A DNA stretch of 63,149 bases, taken from contig CAIZLW010000002.1 of assembly GCA_903933915.1 (NCBI GenBank), forward strand, positions 1-63,149, given 5' to 3'. Within the stretch, counting starts at the first letter, position 1, and every line of letters starts with the position of its first letter. Shown here piece by piece: positions 42,522 to 51,261 of this stretch. This DNA is from an uncultured beta proteobacterium. Lineage in GTDB: Bacteria; Pseudomonadota; Gammaproteobacteria; Burkholderiales; SG8-41. The notes beneath the pieces are model-generated. The model had not been told where the DNA came from and did no database searches. It saw only the letters and a program-made list of their open reading frames with translations. A program made the position numbers and the translations under genes.

Positions 42522-44240
42522 ATGCATACCGAAAGTTTCATCCCAGGCAAAGATGCCTCGCTCGAATCCACCATTGCGACGATGCAGCATAAGCTCGCGG
42601 CCCGCGGTTTTCATCTCGATGAATCGTCCTGGCTCAATCCTGTCGAATCGATCTGGTCGGTCCATGTGCGTGACCGCGAATGCCCGATGCTGTTTGCCAA
42701 CGGCAAGGGCGCGACCCAGCTCGCCGCCCGCGCCAGCGCGTTGGGCGAATTTTTCGAGCGCCTGGGTACGCATTATTTCTGGACCCATTTTCATCTTGGC
42801 GCGACCCGCGCCAGCGCGCCCTACGTGCATTACCCGCAGGAGCGCTGGTTTGCACCGACGGATGACGGCCACTGGCCGCAAGAGCTGCTCAATCCCGAAC
42901 TGCACGCGTTTTATAACCCGGATGGCGACATCGACGGCGAAGTGCTGGTCGATCTCAACTCCGGCAACGTGGAGCGGGGCATCTGCGCGCTGCCGTACAA
43001 ACGGCTGCACGACGGTGCCGAAACCTGGATTCCCGTCAACATCATCGGCAATCTGTACGTCAGCAACGGCATGGCGGCCGGCAACACAGCGATGGAAGCA
43101 CGCGCCCAGGCGCTGTCGGAAATTTTTGAGCGCCACATCAAATATCGCATCATTCGCGAAGGCCTGTGTCTGCCCGAGGTTCCGGAACAAGTGATCGCGC
43201 GTTACCCGGGCATTGCTGCCGGCATCAAGGGTTTGCGTGCGGCAGGTTTTGGCATCCTGGTGCGCGACGCCTCGCTGGGCGGCCGTTATCCGGTGATGAA
43301 CGTGACGCTGCTGCATCCGAAGGATCAGGGCGTGTTTGCCAGCTTCGGCGCCCACCCGCGATTCGAGATCGCGCTGGAACGCGCATTGACCGAACTGCTG
43401 CAGGGACGTGCGCTGGATGCGCTGGGCAGTTTTCCGGAAGCCGGTTTTGACATGGAGGAAATCCAGCTCGCTTCGAACCTTGAAATCCATTTCGTCGATT
43501 CCAGCGGCGTGATCAGCTGGAATTTTCTCGGCGACACACCGGATTACCCGTTCGCCGACTGGAACTTCAGTACTACCACCGCCGAAGACTATCAATGGCT
43601 GTGCGACTGCATCAAGGCCGAAGGGCATGACATCTACGTTGCAGATTTTGCCGAGCAGGGCGCTTACAGCTGCCGCATCCTGGTGCCGGGCATGTCGGAG
43701 ATTTATCCGGTGGAAGATCTGGCCTGGGAAAACAACAGCATCGGCAACCGCATCCGTCCGTCGCTGGTGAAGCTGCCCGATCTGAGTGATGACGAATCCC
43801 GCGCATTGCTCGACGACCTGCAGACCATGAATCTCAACGACGAGCGCCCGCTGTGGGAAATTCTCGGCCTCGCGGTGCCGCTCGACACGGTGTGGAAGGA
43901 ACTGCGTATCGGCGAGCTGAAGACGCTGCTGGCGCTGGCCATCGGCGACGAAGAGGCGACGCGCGAGGGTTGCGACTGGGTGCGTAATTTTCAGGAAATG
44001 AACCCGGTCCGGCATCTGGTGTACCGCTGCGTCGAAAGCCTGCTCAACCTTGACGATGCGGATAACTACCGGCGTTCGCTGACCTTGCTCTACGGCGCGG
44101 AGACCGTGCGCCAGGCGCAGGCGCTGCTTGATCGCAGCGAACGTTTTTTCGGGCTGGATACGCTGGGGTCCGACATGCAGGGCAGTGCCATGCACCAGAC
44201 GCTGCTCAAGGCCTATGACAAACTGTTTGCCGCAGCGTAA
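42522..44240 (+). CDS. ycaO: YcaO-type protein (E. coli YcaO orthologue)
   Basis: 572 residues. FIPGKDASLESTIATMQHKLA, SWLNPVESIWSVHVRDRECPM, GKGATQLAARASALGEFFERL, NIIGNLYVSNGMAAGN and FIDSSGLISW-like VDSSGVISWNFLG align along the length with E. coli YcaO. The N-terminal YcaO fold binds ATP; E. coli YcaO is linked to RimO-dependent beta-methylthiolation of S12, mechanism unclear. No RiPP precursor or dehydrogenase lies nearby, so it is not a thiazole-peptide cluster. The 600-codon antisense frame is a shadow. Confidence 0.93.
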   Translation: MHTESFIPGKDASLESTIATMQHKLAARGFHLDESSWLNPVESIWSVHVRDRECPMLFANGKGATQLAARASALGEFFERLGTHYFWTHFHLGATRASAPYVHYPQERWFAPTDDGHWPQELLNPELHAFYNPDGDIDGEVLVDLNSGNVERGICALPYKRLHDGAETWIPVNIIGNLYVSNGMAAGNTAMEARAQALSEIFERHIKYRIIREGLCLPEVPEQVIARYPGIAAGIKGLRAAGFGILVRDASLGGRYPVMNVTLLHPKDQGVFASFGAHPRFEIALERALTELLQGRALDALGSFPEAGFDMEEIQLASNLEIHFVDSSGVISWNFLGDTPDYPFADWNFSTTTAEDYQWLCDCIKAEGHDIYVADFAEQGAYSCRILVPGMSEIYPVEDLAWENNSIGNRIRPSLVKLPDLSDDESRALLDDLQTMNLNDERPLWEILGLAVPLDTVWKELRIGELKTLLALAIGDEEATREGCDWVRNFQEMNPVRHLVYRCVESLLNLDDADNYRRSLTLLYGAETVRQAQALLDRSERFFGLDTLGSDMQGSAMHQTLLKAYDKLFAAA

Positions 44241-44263
44241 TCCTGCCACTGAAGGAGATCGTC

Positions 44264-44638
44264 ATGGCGCAGAACAATGACCGGCTGGACAAGGTGGTTC
44301 TTGAGGCGCGCCGCGCGGCAGACCAGCGGGATGCCGGTTACCGCGCGCAGGCGCTGAAGCTCTATCCCTGGGTGTGCGGGCGCTGCGCCCGCACCTTCAC
44401 CCATGCCAATCTGCAACTCCTTGAAGTACATCATAAAAACAGCAATCACCAGGACAATCCGGCGGACGGCAGCAACTGGGAATTGCTGTGCACCTATTGC
44501 CACGAGCACGAGCATTCGAAGATCAAGGATGGCGCCGGGCGCACGGCGGTGGCAGATGAACTGGCGGCGGCGACCTTCAACCCGTTTGCTGAACTGAAGG
44601 CGAAGCTCGACGCAAAAAAACAGGGTGGCGGCGAATAG
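44264..44638 (+). CDS. yajD: YajD-like HNH nuclease-fold protein
   Basis: 124 residues. YPWVCGRCARTFTHANLQLLEVHHKNSNHQDNPADGSNWELLCTYCHEHEHSK has the two CxxC zinc knuckles around an HH...N...H HNH core. Its cellular role is unknown. GGAG ribosome binding site, 23 bp after ycaO. Confidence 0.9.
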   Translation: MAQNNDRLDKVVLEARRAADQRDAGYRAQALKLYPWVCGRCARTFTHANLQLLEVHHKNSNHQDNPADGSNWELLCTYCHEHEHSKIKDGAGRTAVADELAAATFNPFAELKAKLDAKKQGGGE

Positions 44639-44656
44639 CAGCTCTGGTCGGGCGGC

Positions 44657-45775
44657 TCAAGCTGGGAACTGATAGTTTTTTTCGCGGAACAGTCGGAGAC
44701 AGGCGTTGACGACATCGGTGTCGTAGAGCGTCCCGCTGCCGCTTTCGATTTCCGCAAGCGTGCGGTCGATCCCCAGCGCAGCGCGGTAGGGGCGGTGTGA
44801 TGACATGGCTTCGACCACATCCGCGACAGCCATGATGCGCGCTTCCGGGATGATCTGATTCCCTGTCAGTCCGTTCGGATAGCCGCTGCCGTCCATGCGC
44901 TCATGGTGCTGGATTGCGACCTCGGCCACCGGCCATGGCCATTCCATTCTGCTCAGCACGTCGTAGCCCGCCTGCGCATGTGCTTTGATCAGTTCCATTT
45001 CAATCCTGCTGATTTTTCCAGGTTTGGAGAGGATTTCGGACGGAATGCTGATCATGCCGATGTCGTGCAGCGCGCCGGCAACGCGCAGGCCCTCTTGTCG
45101 TACTTCATCAAAGCCCAGTTCGGCACCAATGGCTCCGGCGAGAAGTGAGGAACGCCGCTCGTGCTTTGCAGTGTACGGATCGCGCATCTCGCTGATGATC
45201 GTCGCAACCTCCACGGTATTCATCAGCGCGACCTTGAGTTGCTCCAGGTAACGCAGGGATGCCCCCTCTGCCCGCTTGCGTTGGCTGATGTCGCGGATAT
45301 TGCACTGGATGACGCGCACGCCTTCGCAGTCGTAGGCGTTGCTGATAAATTCAACTTCAACCATTGCGCCGGATTTTGTTTTCAGCGGCAGGTCTTCGTA
45401 GCGGATGTAATCGTTGGCCTGCAGCTCAAGGAACAATTTCTGGCTCTCGGCGATGTCGGCGAATGCACCGACCTCCCACAGCTTCTTGCCGAGAAATTCC
45501 TCGTGCGAGTAGTCCAGCATTTTTATCAGGAAGGGATTGACGTCTTCGACCTGCGCGGTTTCGGCATTCAGCAGCAGGATGCCGTCATGAGCGGCCTCAA
45601 ACAGCCGGCGGTAGCGGCTTTCGGAAGTTCGCAGCGCATCGAGCGCCAGTGCAGAAACCCGGTTGGCCTCAGCCGCAAGCTTCCCCAGCGCCTCGATGGC
45701 CGCTGTCACTTCGGAAGTGGGGGGGACGATGGGCATGGAACTGCTGATCCTGGTAGCGCTGCAAGTCAAGTCCAC
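44657..45775 (-). CDS. PAS-HD-GYP cyclic-di-GMP phosphodiesterase-like signalling protein
   Basis: 372 residues, no membrane segment. A PAS domain (about 50-165: RRLFEAAHDGILLLNAETAQVEDVNPFLIKML, FLGKKLWEVGAF, NIRDISQRKRAE) is followed by an HD-GYP domain (about 185-360): KHERRSS, ALHDIGMISIPSEIL, HHERMDGSGYPNGLTG. All metal ligands and the GYP loop are present, so it should hydrolyse cyclic-di-GMP. The signal sensed is unknown. Confidence 0.92.
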   Translation of the reverse strand: MDLTCSATRISSSMPIVPPTSEVTAAIEALGKLAAEANRVSALALDALRTSESRYRRLFEAAHDGILLLNAETAQVEDVNPFLIKMLDYSHEEFLGKKLWEVGAFADIAESQKLFLELQANDYIRYEDLPLKTKSGAMVEVEFISNAYDCEGVRVIQCNIRDISQRKRAEGASLRYLEQLKVALMNTVEVATIISEMRDPYTAKHERRSSLLAGAIGAELGFDEVRQEGLRVAGALHDIGMISIPSEILSKPGKISRIEMELIKAHAQAGYDVLSRMEWPWPVAEVAIQHHERMDGSGYPNGLTGNQIIPEARIMAVADVVEAMSSHRPYRAALGIDRTLAEIESGSGTLYDTDVVNACLRLFREKNYQFPA

Positions 45776-45810
45776 TATACGCGCAATCGTGTGCTGCCCC
45801 GACAGTACTC

Positions 45811-45845
45811 CGAAATAAAAAGGCCGGGCGCCAAGGCCCGGCCTT
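45811..45845 (-). terminator. Rho-independent terminator of the MBL/DoxX/amidohydrolase set
   Basis: A 10-bp stem AAGGCCGGGC (45820-45829) with GCCCGGCCTT (45836-45845). On the minus strand it runs into TTTTTATTT, just past the metallo-hydrolase stop. Confidence 0.85.
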
Positions 45846-45864
45846 AAACAGGGTGAAGCCCGAA

Positions 45865-46818
45865 TCAGGGATAGGCGTTCTCGGCGCGGCCCTTGGTCAG
45901 GAAGTGGTAATAACTGCTGATGAACAGGTTCATCCGGTAGTAATTGCGCACGTCGCGGTACTGCTCGAATTTGACGTTTTTGATGATGTCGTCGCGGCTC
46001 ATGCCCTTGGCCACGGCGTCGCGCATGCCGCGGTCGAAGTCTTCGAGCATTTTGGCTTCGTGCAGCACATCGGCCTTGGCGCCGATGTCGCCGTGACCGC
46101 CGAGATAGATGTCGACGTCCATCACCGTGAGCTTGCGCAGGATATCGACCCAGCCCGTCATCGACGGTGTGAACGACGGATTCGGCCAGCTGTTCTTGGA
46201 GAACGGGCCGCCGGCGAAGATCACCTTTTCTTTGGGGAAACGCACAAAGGTGTCGCCCGGATTCTGGCCGGCACCCATATACAGCAACTCCACGGTGCGT
46301 CCGCCGAGATTCAGCGTCAGGTTGGAATCGAAGGTGACATCGGGCAGTACTAGCGTGACTTCCTTCGGATCAAAGCTGCGCTGTCTGAAATAACCCTGGC
46401 GGCGCTTCTGTTCAAGGCCGTAGAGCGATTTCATCATGCCCGCGGTATCGTTGTGGGCGATGAAAGTGGCGCCTTCACGCTTGAACACCGAGTTGCCGAA
46501 ATAGTGATCGCCGTGGGCATGGGTGTTGACCACCCAGCGGATCGGTTTGTCGGTGGTCTTGCGGATCGCCGCGAGCAGTTCTTCGGCGCGCCGCGGATGC
46601 TGGCGCGTGTCGATGACCAGCACGCCCGCATCGGTGACCAGCCAGGCATTGTTGGATTCTTCGTGGTGGTACTGGAAGAACAGCCCTGGCGCGACTTCGG
46701 TCACTTTGATCGGGATGTTTTTTTCTTCCACCTCGCCCGCGCCGCTGGCCTGGGCCCAGACACTGCCGGCCACAGACATCAGCAGGGCCGAGCAGATCGT
46801 TACTAATATGCGTTTCAT
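45865..46818 (-). CDS. Exported metallo-beta-lactamase-fold hydrolase
   Basis: 317 residues, signal peptide MKRILVTICSALLMSVAGSVWA|QA. NTHAHGDHYFGN zinc motif (about 100-111), FIAHNDTAG, and VDIYLGGHGDIG. Similar to periplasmic MBL proteins found with quinoprotein dehydrogenases. It follows doxX by 18 bp. Substrate unknown. Confidence 0.88.
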   Translation of the reverse strand: MKRILVTICSALLMSVAGSVWAQASGAGEVEEKNIPIKVTEVAPGLFFQYHHEESNNAWLVTDAGVLVIDTRQHPRRAEELLAAIRKTTDKPIRWVVNTHAHGDHYFGNSVFKREGATFIAHNDTAGMMKSLYGLEQKRRQGYFRQRSFDPKEVTLVLPDVTFDSNLTLNLGGRTVELLYMGAGQNPGDTFVRFPKEKVIFAGGPFSKNSWPNPSFTPSMTGWVDILRKLTVMDVDIYLGGHGDIGAKADVLHEAKMLEDFDRGMRDAVAKGMSRDDIIKNVKFEQYRDVRNYYRMNLFISSYYHFLTKGRAENAYP

Positions 46819-46836
46819 TATTGATCCTCAGATAAT

Positions 46837-47256
46837 TCAGTGACTGTCCGGTTTGTCGACGCTCATGCCGCCGGAGCCCATGCCCATCACCATGAACAGC
46901 GTGCCGATGATGGCGAGGTTCTTGAAGAAGTGGTGGAACTGGTTGACGAGCTGCGCTTCCGGGTAGGTCCAGAAACTGTGGAAGATCAGCGTTGCCGGGA
47001 TCATGAACAGGATCAGCGCCAGAGCTGCCCAGCGTGCTTTCCAGCCCACCAGCAGCATCACGCCGCAGGCGAGCAGCAGCACGATCGTCGGCACCAGCAG
47101 GATGTCGGGCATCGGTATCGCTTTGGAGGTCATCAGCTTGACCGTCTTGTCGAAGTTCAGCAGCTTGTCGATGCCGGACTGCAGGAAGATCGCCGCGAGC
47201 AGGACGCGGCCGAACAGCACCCCCCAGGTCTGGGACAGTTTGCACAGATTGTTCAT
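46837..47256 (-). CDS. DoxX-family membrane protein
   Basis: 139 residues with four membrane helices: LFGRVLLAAIFLQSGIDKLLNFDKTV is the DoxX signature, then ILLVPTIVLLLACGVMLLVGW and FFKNLAIIGTLFMVMGMG. DoxX proteins are linked to thiosulfate:quinone oxidation and redox homeostasis; the role here is unclear. Confidence 0.9.
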   Translation of the reverse strand: MNNLCKLSQTWGVLFGRVLLAAIFLQSGIDKLLNFDKTVKLMTSKAIPMPDILLVPTIVLLLACGVMLLVGWKARWAALALILFMIPATLIFHSFWTYPEAQLVNQFHHFFKNLAIIGTLFMVMGMGSGGMSVDKPDSH

Positions 47257-47301
47257 GTTGTTTTCACCTTAGGCTGGATGAGTCAATGAGTCGATCGAAA
47301 T

Positions 47302-48963
47302 TCAGAACTTGTCCTGGTACACCACGCGGCCGCCGACCATGGTCATCAGCGGCTTGATGTCCTTGATCTGGTCGGCCGGCACCGTGAAGTAATCGCGGTC
47401 GAGCACCAGCAGGTCGGCGTATTTGCCGGGTGCCAGTGATCCCAGGTTGCCTTCCTGGAACAGGATCAGGGCGTTGCTGCGGGTGTGCGCGATCAGTGCT
47501 TCTTCACGCGTCACCGACTGGCGGTTGACGTGGTGGCCACCGATCATTTTTCCGGTTACCGCGAACGACAGCGTGTAGAACGGGTTGGAGGTGGTGACTG
47601 CCGTTGCATCAGAGCCCAGCCCCCAGGTGATGCCGCTGTCCTGCACGCGGCGGAAGGGGGGCATGTCCCAGGCGGCTTCACCGTGAATGCGGTGCATCAG
47701 TACGCCCTGGATCAGCGGCCGGCTGTGGATCTGCGCGTTCATGCCCAGCTTTTTCATCCGCGCCAGTTGTGCGTCAGTGATCTGGTCGAGGTGCGAGAAC
47801 GACCAGCGCAGGCCGCGGATCGGCGCTTCTCGGTTCAGCGCTTCATACTGGTCGAGGAAGGCGTCGATGACATTGACCATCTCGACATGCGAGTTGAGAT
47901 AGATGCCTTTTTCCGCCAGCGCGCGGACGATGCGCATCATCTGCGCGAGGTCTTCCGGCTTGGTGTTGCCGCCGCGCGACAGCAGTTGCGTGGTCAGCGG
48001 GCGGTAGACCGTCTCGCCCCAGCCGATATGATCGAAATAGTCGTTGCCCTGGAACGGCTTCAGCGAGGGGATTTCCAGCAACACCTTGTCCACTTCCGCT
48101 GTATTCACCGGCTGGCGGATCGTGGTCCAGAACACGCGCACGTTCAGTTCGTCGCGGTCCGCCAGATCCTGATAGGGCTGGTAGTGTTTCGGACCCATGC
48201 CGCGGCCACCGGCGTCGCCCCAGGCGGTAATGCCCAGGCTGTTCAGATAGGTGGCGAGCTTGCGCGTGTTGTCGAGCCAGGCGTCGCGATCCTTCAGCGG
48301 CACCTTGCCGGCGACAAAGGCCACGCCGCCTGCGCCGCGCACCACGCCGGTGATTTTGCCGGCGGCATCTTTCTCGATAGTGCCGCCCGGCGGGTTGGGG
48401 GTGCTGTCGTCGATTTTCGCCATCTTCAGCGCGGTGCTGTTCAGATAGCTGTGACGGTAGATCGACTGCAGCACCACCGGATTGTTGGGCGCGATGGCAT
48501 CGAGTTCCGCCAGCGGGAAGCCGCGCACCTCATCGGTGAACTGTTCCTCCGACCAGCCGCCAAGCACGACGACCCATTCCCCCGGTTTTTTGGTGGCGAG
48601 TCGCTCGGCGAGCATTTTGACGGCCTGGGCGCGGGTGGTGACGCCGTCGAAGCGCAGTTCGTCGTGCTCCGCCGCACGGATCCAGTGCGAGTGGTTGTCG
48701 ATCAGGCCCGGGACGACGGTGCGGCCCTTGAGGTCGATGACTTTGGTCGATGCGCCCGCATGCTTGCGCACGGCGTCATTGCTGCCGCTGGCGATGATGC
48801 GGCGATCCTTGATCGCCAGCGCCTGCGCCATGGTGAACCGGTCATCGACCGTGGCGATCTTGCCGTTGATCAGTATCGTGTCGGCCGTGCCGGCGCCTTG
48901 TGCCGCTGCGGACAATGACAGCAACGCCAATACCAGCAGGCCAGCTGCTTGAAGCTGTTTCAT
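47302..48963 (-). CDS. Exported YtcJ-like amidohydrolase
   Basis: 553 residues, signal peptide ending LSAAAQG|AG. TVVPGLIDNHSHWIRAAEHDELRF holds the HxH metal site, NSHVEMV and WSFSHLDQIT further ligands, and GLGSDATAVTTSNPFYTLSFAV the C-terminal Asp. The family hydrolyses C-N bonds of diverse metabolites. It is the first gene of a three-gene run with doxX and the MBL gene. Confidence 0.9.
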   Translation of the reverse strand: MKQLQAAGLLVLALLSLSAAAQGAGTADTILINGKIATVDDRFTMAQALAIKDRRIIASGSNDAVRKHAGASTKVIDLKGRTVVPGLIDNHSHWIRAAEHDELRFDGVTTRAQAVKMLAERLATKKPGEWVVVLGGWSEEQFTDEVRGFPLAELDAIAPNNPVVLQSIYRHSYLNSTALKMAKIDDSTPNPPGGTIEKDAAGKITGVVRGAGGVAFVAGKVPLKDRDAWLDNTRKLATYLNSLGITAWGDAGGRGMGPKHYQPYQDLADRDELNVRVFWTTIRQPVNTAEVDKVLLEIPSLKPFQGNDYFDHIGWGETVYRPLTTQLLSRGGNTKPEDLAQMMRIVRALAEKGIYLNSHVEMVNVIDAFLDQYEALNREAPIRGLRWSFSHLDQITDAQLARMKKLGMNAQIHSRPLIQGVLMHRIHGEAAWDMPPFRRVQDSGITWGLGSDATAVTTSNPFYTLSFAVTGKMIGGHHVNRQSVTREEALIAHTRSNALILFQEGNLGSLAPGKYADLLVLDRDYFTVPADQIKDIKPLMTMVGGRVVYQDKF

Positions 48964-49247
48964 GGACTCCCCCTTTGGACGATCGGAACTGCGATTGCGG
49001 CAAGTCAGTGCATGCCTGACATTTTTTATGGGGCTACATTAAATCAATGCGTACAGGGTTGCAATGCAGGTTTGTGGCAATGGGTCGGGGAACAGCCCCA
49101 TCCCGGCTCATACCCATGAAGCCCGCGGCTTTTATTGCGTTGCAATGTCGTGTGTGGCGGGCGAAAGGCAAGTAAAGTTACGCCTGTTAAGCAAAACGAA
49201 TACGAAACGGTCACGTTTCCATCCGATCCACACACTGACAAGCACTT
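48964..49247. other. Divergent intergenic region, 284 bp
   Basis: Between the amidohydrolase and MazG-like genes. It holds a short direct repeat of TTGCAATG (near 49050 and 49140), but no gene or clear promoter. Confidence 0.4.
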
Positions 49248-49670
49248 ATGAACAACACCTTCGCACGCCGCATCGCCGCCATGAACGCCATGTACCGCCT
49301 CCCTGCCAGCGAGTGCCCGGTACTGCCGGAAGACATCGTCGGCCGCTTGACCAAGTTCAAGGCGACGCTGATGGATGAAGTGCATGAAATTGACGAAATT
49401 GTCGTGCTCGCGCAGAAGGGTGTGCCTTCTGCCGATATCCTCGTCGCCATGGCCGACCTGCTCGGCGACGTCATTGTTTATTGCCGCTCCGAGGCGCTGA
49501 AATACGGGCTGCCGCTGGAGGAAGTGCTCGACATCATCATGGACAGCAATGAAAGCAAGCTCGGCGCCGACGGCAAGCCGATCTATGACGCCAACGGCAA
49601 ATTCCTCAAAGGCCCCGGGTACTGGAAGCCGGAGCCGAAGATCAAGGCGCTGCTCGAAGCCGCCCGATAA
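49248..49670 (+). CDS. MazG/HisE-like nucleotide pyrophosphohydrolase-fold protein
   Basis: 140 residues. KFKATLMDEVHEIDEIVVLAQKG and MADLLGDVIVYCRSEALKYGLPLEEVLDIIMDSNESKLG carry the ExxE...ExxD acidic helices of all-alpha NTP pyrophosphatases. It may hydrolyse a non-canonical nucleotide. A plausible weak ribosome binding site precedes the ATG. Confidence 0.8.
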   Translation: MNNTFARRIAAMNAMYRLPASECPVLPEDIVGRLTKFKATLMDEVHEIDEIVVLAQKGVPSADILVAMADLLGDVIVYCRSEALKYGLPLEEVLDIIMDSNESKLGADGKPIYDANGKFLKGPGYWKPEPKIKALLEAAR

Positions 49671-49693
49671 CGCGGTCACCGGGCGGCGGGTCA

Positions 49694-50671
49694 TCAATCC
49701 ACCGTAATGTTCGCCGCCTTGATCACCTTCGCCCACTTGGCGAGTTCGCTGCGCATGTACTTGCTGAGTTCGTCGGGCGTGCCGCCGTCCGGCTCGACCC
49801 CGGACTTGGTCAGGAAGCCGCGGATGGCAGAGTCACCCAGCACCTTGCGGAATTCCTCGTGCAGACGGGCAATGATGTTCTGCGGCGTGCCCCGGGGCGC
49901 GAGCATGGCGTACCACACGCCCGAGTCGTATCCCGGCACACCGGATTCGGCGATCGTGGGCAGCTTCGGCATGCTGCTGAGGCGCTTGGTGGTGCTGATG
50001 GCAATGGCGCGCAGGCGGCCCGATTCGACATGCCCCGCCGAAGAAATCGGCGGCGTGAACAGCAGTTGCGTCTGGCCGGCGACGGTGTCGACCATGGCCT
50101 GGCCGCCGCCCTTGTACGGCACGTGGGTGATGCGGACGCCGGCCATCACATTGAACAGTTCGCTGGCCAGATGGCCGCCCGAACCGTTGCCCGACGAGGC
50201 ATAAAGCAGTTCGCCCGGGCGCTTCCTGGCGATGGCAATCAGGTCGGTGACTGTTTTTGCCGGCAGCGAAGGGTGGGCGACGAGCAGATAACCGCCATTG
50301 GCCAACAGCATGATCGGTTCGAAATCCCGGATCGGGTCGTAAGGGATTTTCGTGAAGAGTGCCGGGTTCACCGCCAGCTGTGCGGTCAGGCCCATCACCA
50401 CGGTGTAACCGTCAGGGGCCGCCCGCGCCGCGGCTTCCATGCCGATGTTGCCGCCCGCGCCGCCGCGATTGTCGATGACGACCTGCTGACCGATGTTCTC
50501 CGACAGCTTGCGGGCGAAAGGCCGAGCGATGGTGTCACTGCCGCCGCCGGGCGGATAGGGCAGGATCCAGCGGATCGATTTGCCCGGAAATGCCTGGGCC
50601 AGTGCCGGCGTGACCGGTGCGGCAATCGCCGTCACTGCAGCCAGTAAATATAAGTATTTTATTTTATTCAT
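49694..50671 (-). CDS. Bug/TctC-family periplasmic solute receptor (copy 6)
   Basis: 325 residues. Signal peptide MNKIKYLYLLAAVTAIAAPV...ALA|QA, its first residues encoded inside an AT-rich repeat. IRWILPYPPGGGSDTIARP, VIDNRGGAGGNIGMEA, ITHVPYKGGGQAMVDTVAG. It lies alone, convergent with the MazG-like gene. Confidence 0.93.
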   Translation of the reverse strand: MNKIKYLYLLAAVTAIAAPVTPALAQAFPGKSIRWILPYPPGGGSDTIARPFARKLSENIGQQVVIDNRGGAGGNIGMEAAARAAPDGYTVVMGLTAQLAVNPALFTKIPYDPIRDFEPIMLLANGGYLLVAHPSLPAKTVTDLIAIARKRPGELLYASSGNGSGGHLASELFNVMAGVRITHVPYKGGGQAMVDTVAGQTQLLFTPPISSAGHVESGRLRAIAISTTKRLSSMPKLPTIAESGVPGYDSGVWYAMLAPRGTPQNIIARLHEEFRKVLGDSAIRGFLTKSGVEPDGGTPDELSKYMRSELAKWAKVIKAANITVD

Positions 50672-50680
50672 TAATTTATC
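50647..50680 (-). repeat. AT-rich dispersed repeat, copy E (spans a start codon)
   Basis: The reverse complement contains ATGAATAAAATAAAATACTT, so the start of the Bug receptor (MNKIKYL) lies within the repeat. It matches the core less closely (AAATACTTAT is kept). Confidence 0.5.
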
Positions 50681-51261
50681 CTCGCCTTATTGCCTAATGG
50701 TTTGTCAGAGCGCCCGGCCGCGCCGGATCGTGGGTCTACATGATATTCAATTCTGGTGAGCGGAGGGCCGCCGATGCCGGACGCAGCCCGAAACCATTGC
50801 GGCCGGGCATTGGCCCGGTTGCGGGACACAAAAAAGCCGGGGCCGAATATTCAGCATTCGGCCCCGGCCTGTTGTGGATCCGCCGGCTGTCAACCGCCTG
50901 CAGATCGGGTGACGGATCCGATCCGCACCCTTGGCGACATCTGTCTTGAGCGAGGCATCAACCACCGGCTTGATCTTGGCCGCTTGTCGGGAATTGCTGG
51001 GAAATGTTCAGTGAGACGGCTGCTGCGTCATGCGGCGTACAAAGACCCCGACTGCTGCCTGAACAACAACGCTAAAATGCTTTTGTAATCGGGCTGGATT
51101 GCAATTACTGCAATCTGGGCGCAACTTTTACCCGACGGTATTGAATCAATCGTCCTGGCCGGACGCTCTGATCCGGATCAACAGTATTCCGGCCGTGCAA
51201 CAGCGCCGTTGATCGGCGGGATCCGGGCGCCAATGATGGCGGGTCCATAAAGGAAATCAGC
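50681..51261. other. 580-bp gap, probably a decayed gene end
   Basis: No convincing gene. On the minus strand one frame around 50900-50990 reads KIKPVVDASLKTDVAKGAD before losing sense, and a strong terminator lies downstream of it, so this may be the remains of a gene's 3' end. The stretch 51090-51260 is featureless apart from the ribosome binding site (aaaggaaa) of the carboxypeptidase. Confidence 0.35.
50830..50868 (-). terminator. Strong orphan terminator hairpin
   Basis: A perfect 13-bp stem (50836-50848 with 50856-50868), 7-base loop. On the minus strand it ends in six T. No intact minus-strand gene lies upstream. Confidence 0.75.

Noticed and set aside
42447-44249. 600-codon open frame antisense to ycaO
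   Set aside because: No family motifs, while the opposite strand matches YcaO along its whole length.
42522-44638. RiPP (thiazole/oxazole peptide) cluster around the YcaO protein
   Set aside because: The protein matches housekeeping YcaO end to end; no precursor peptide, dehydrogenase or exporter adjoins it.
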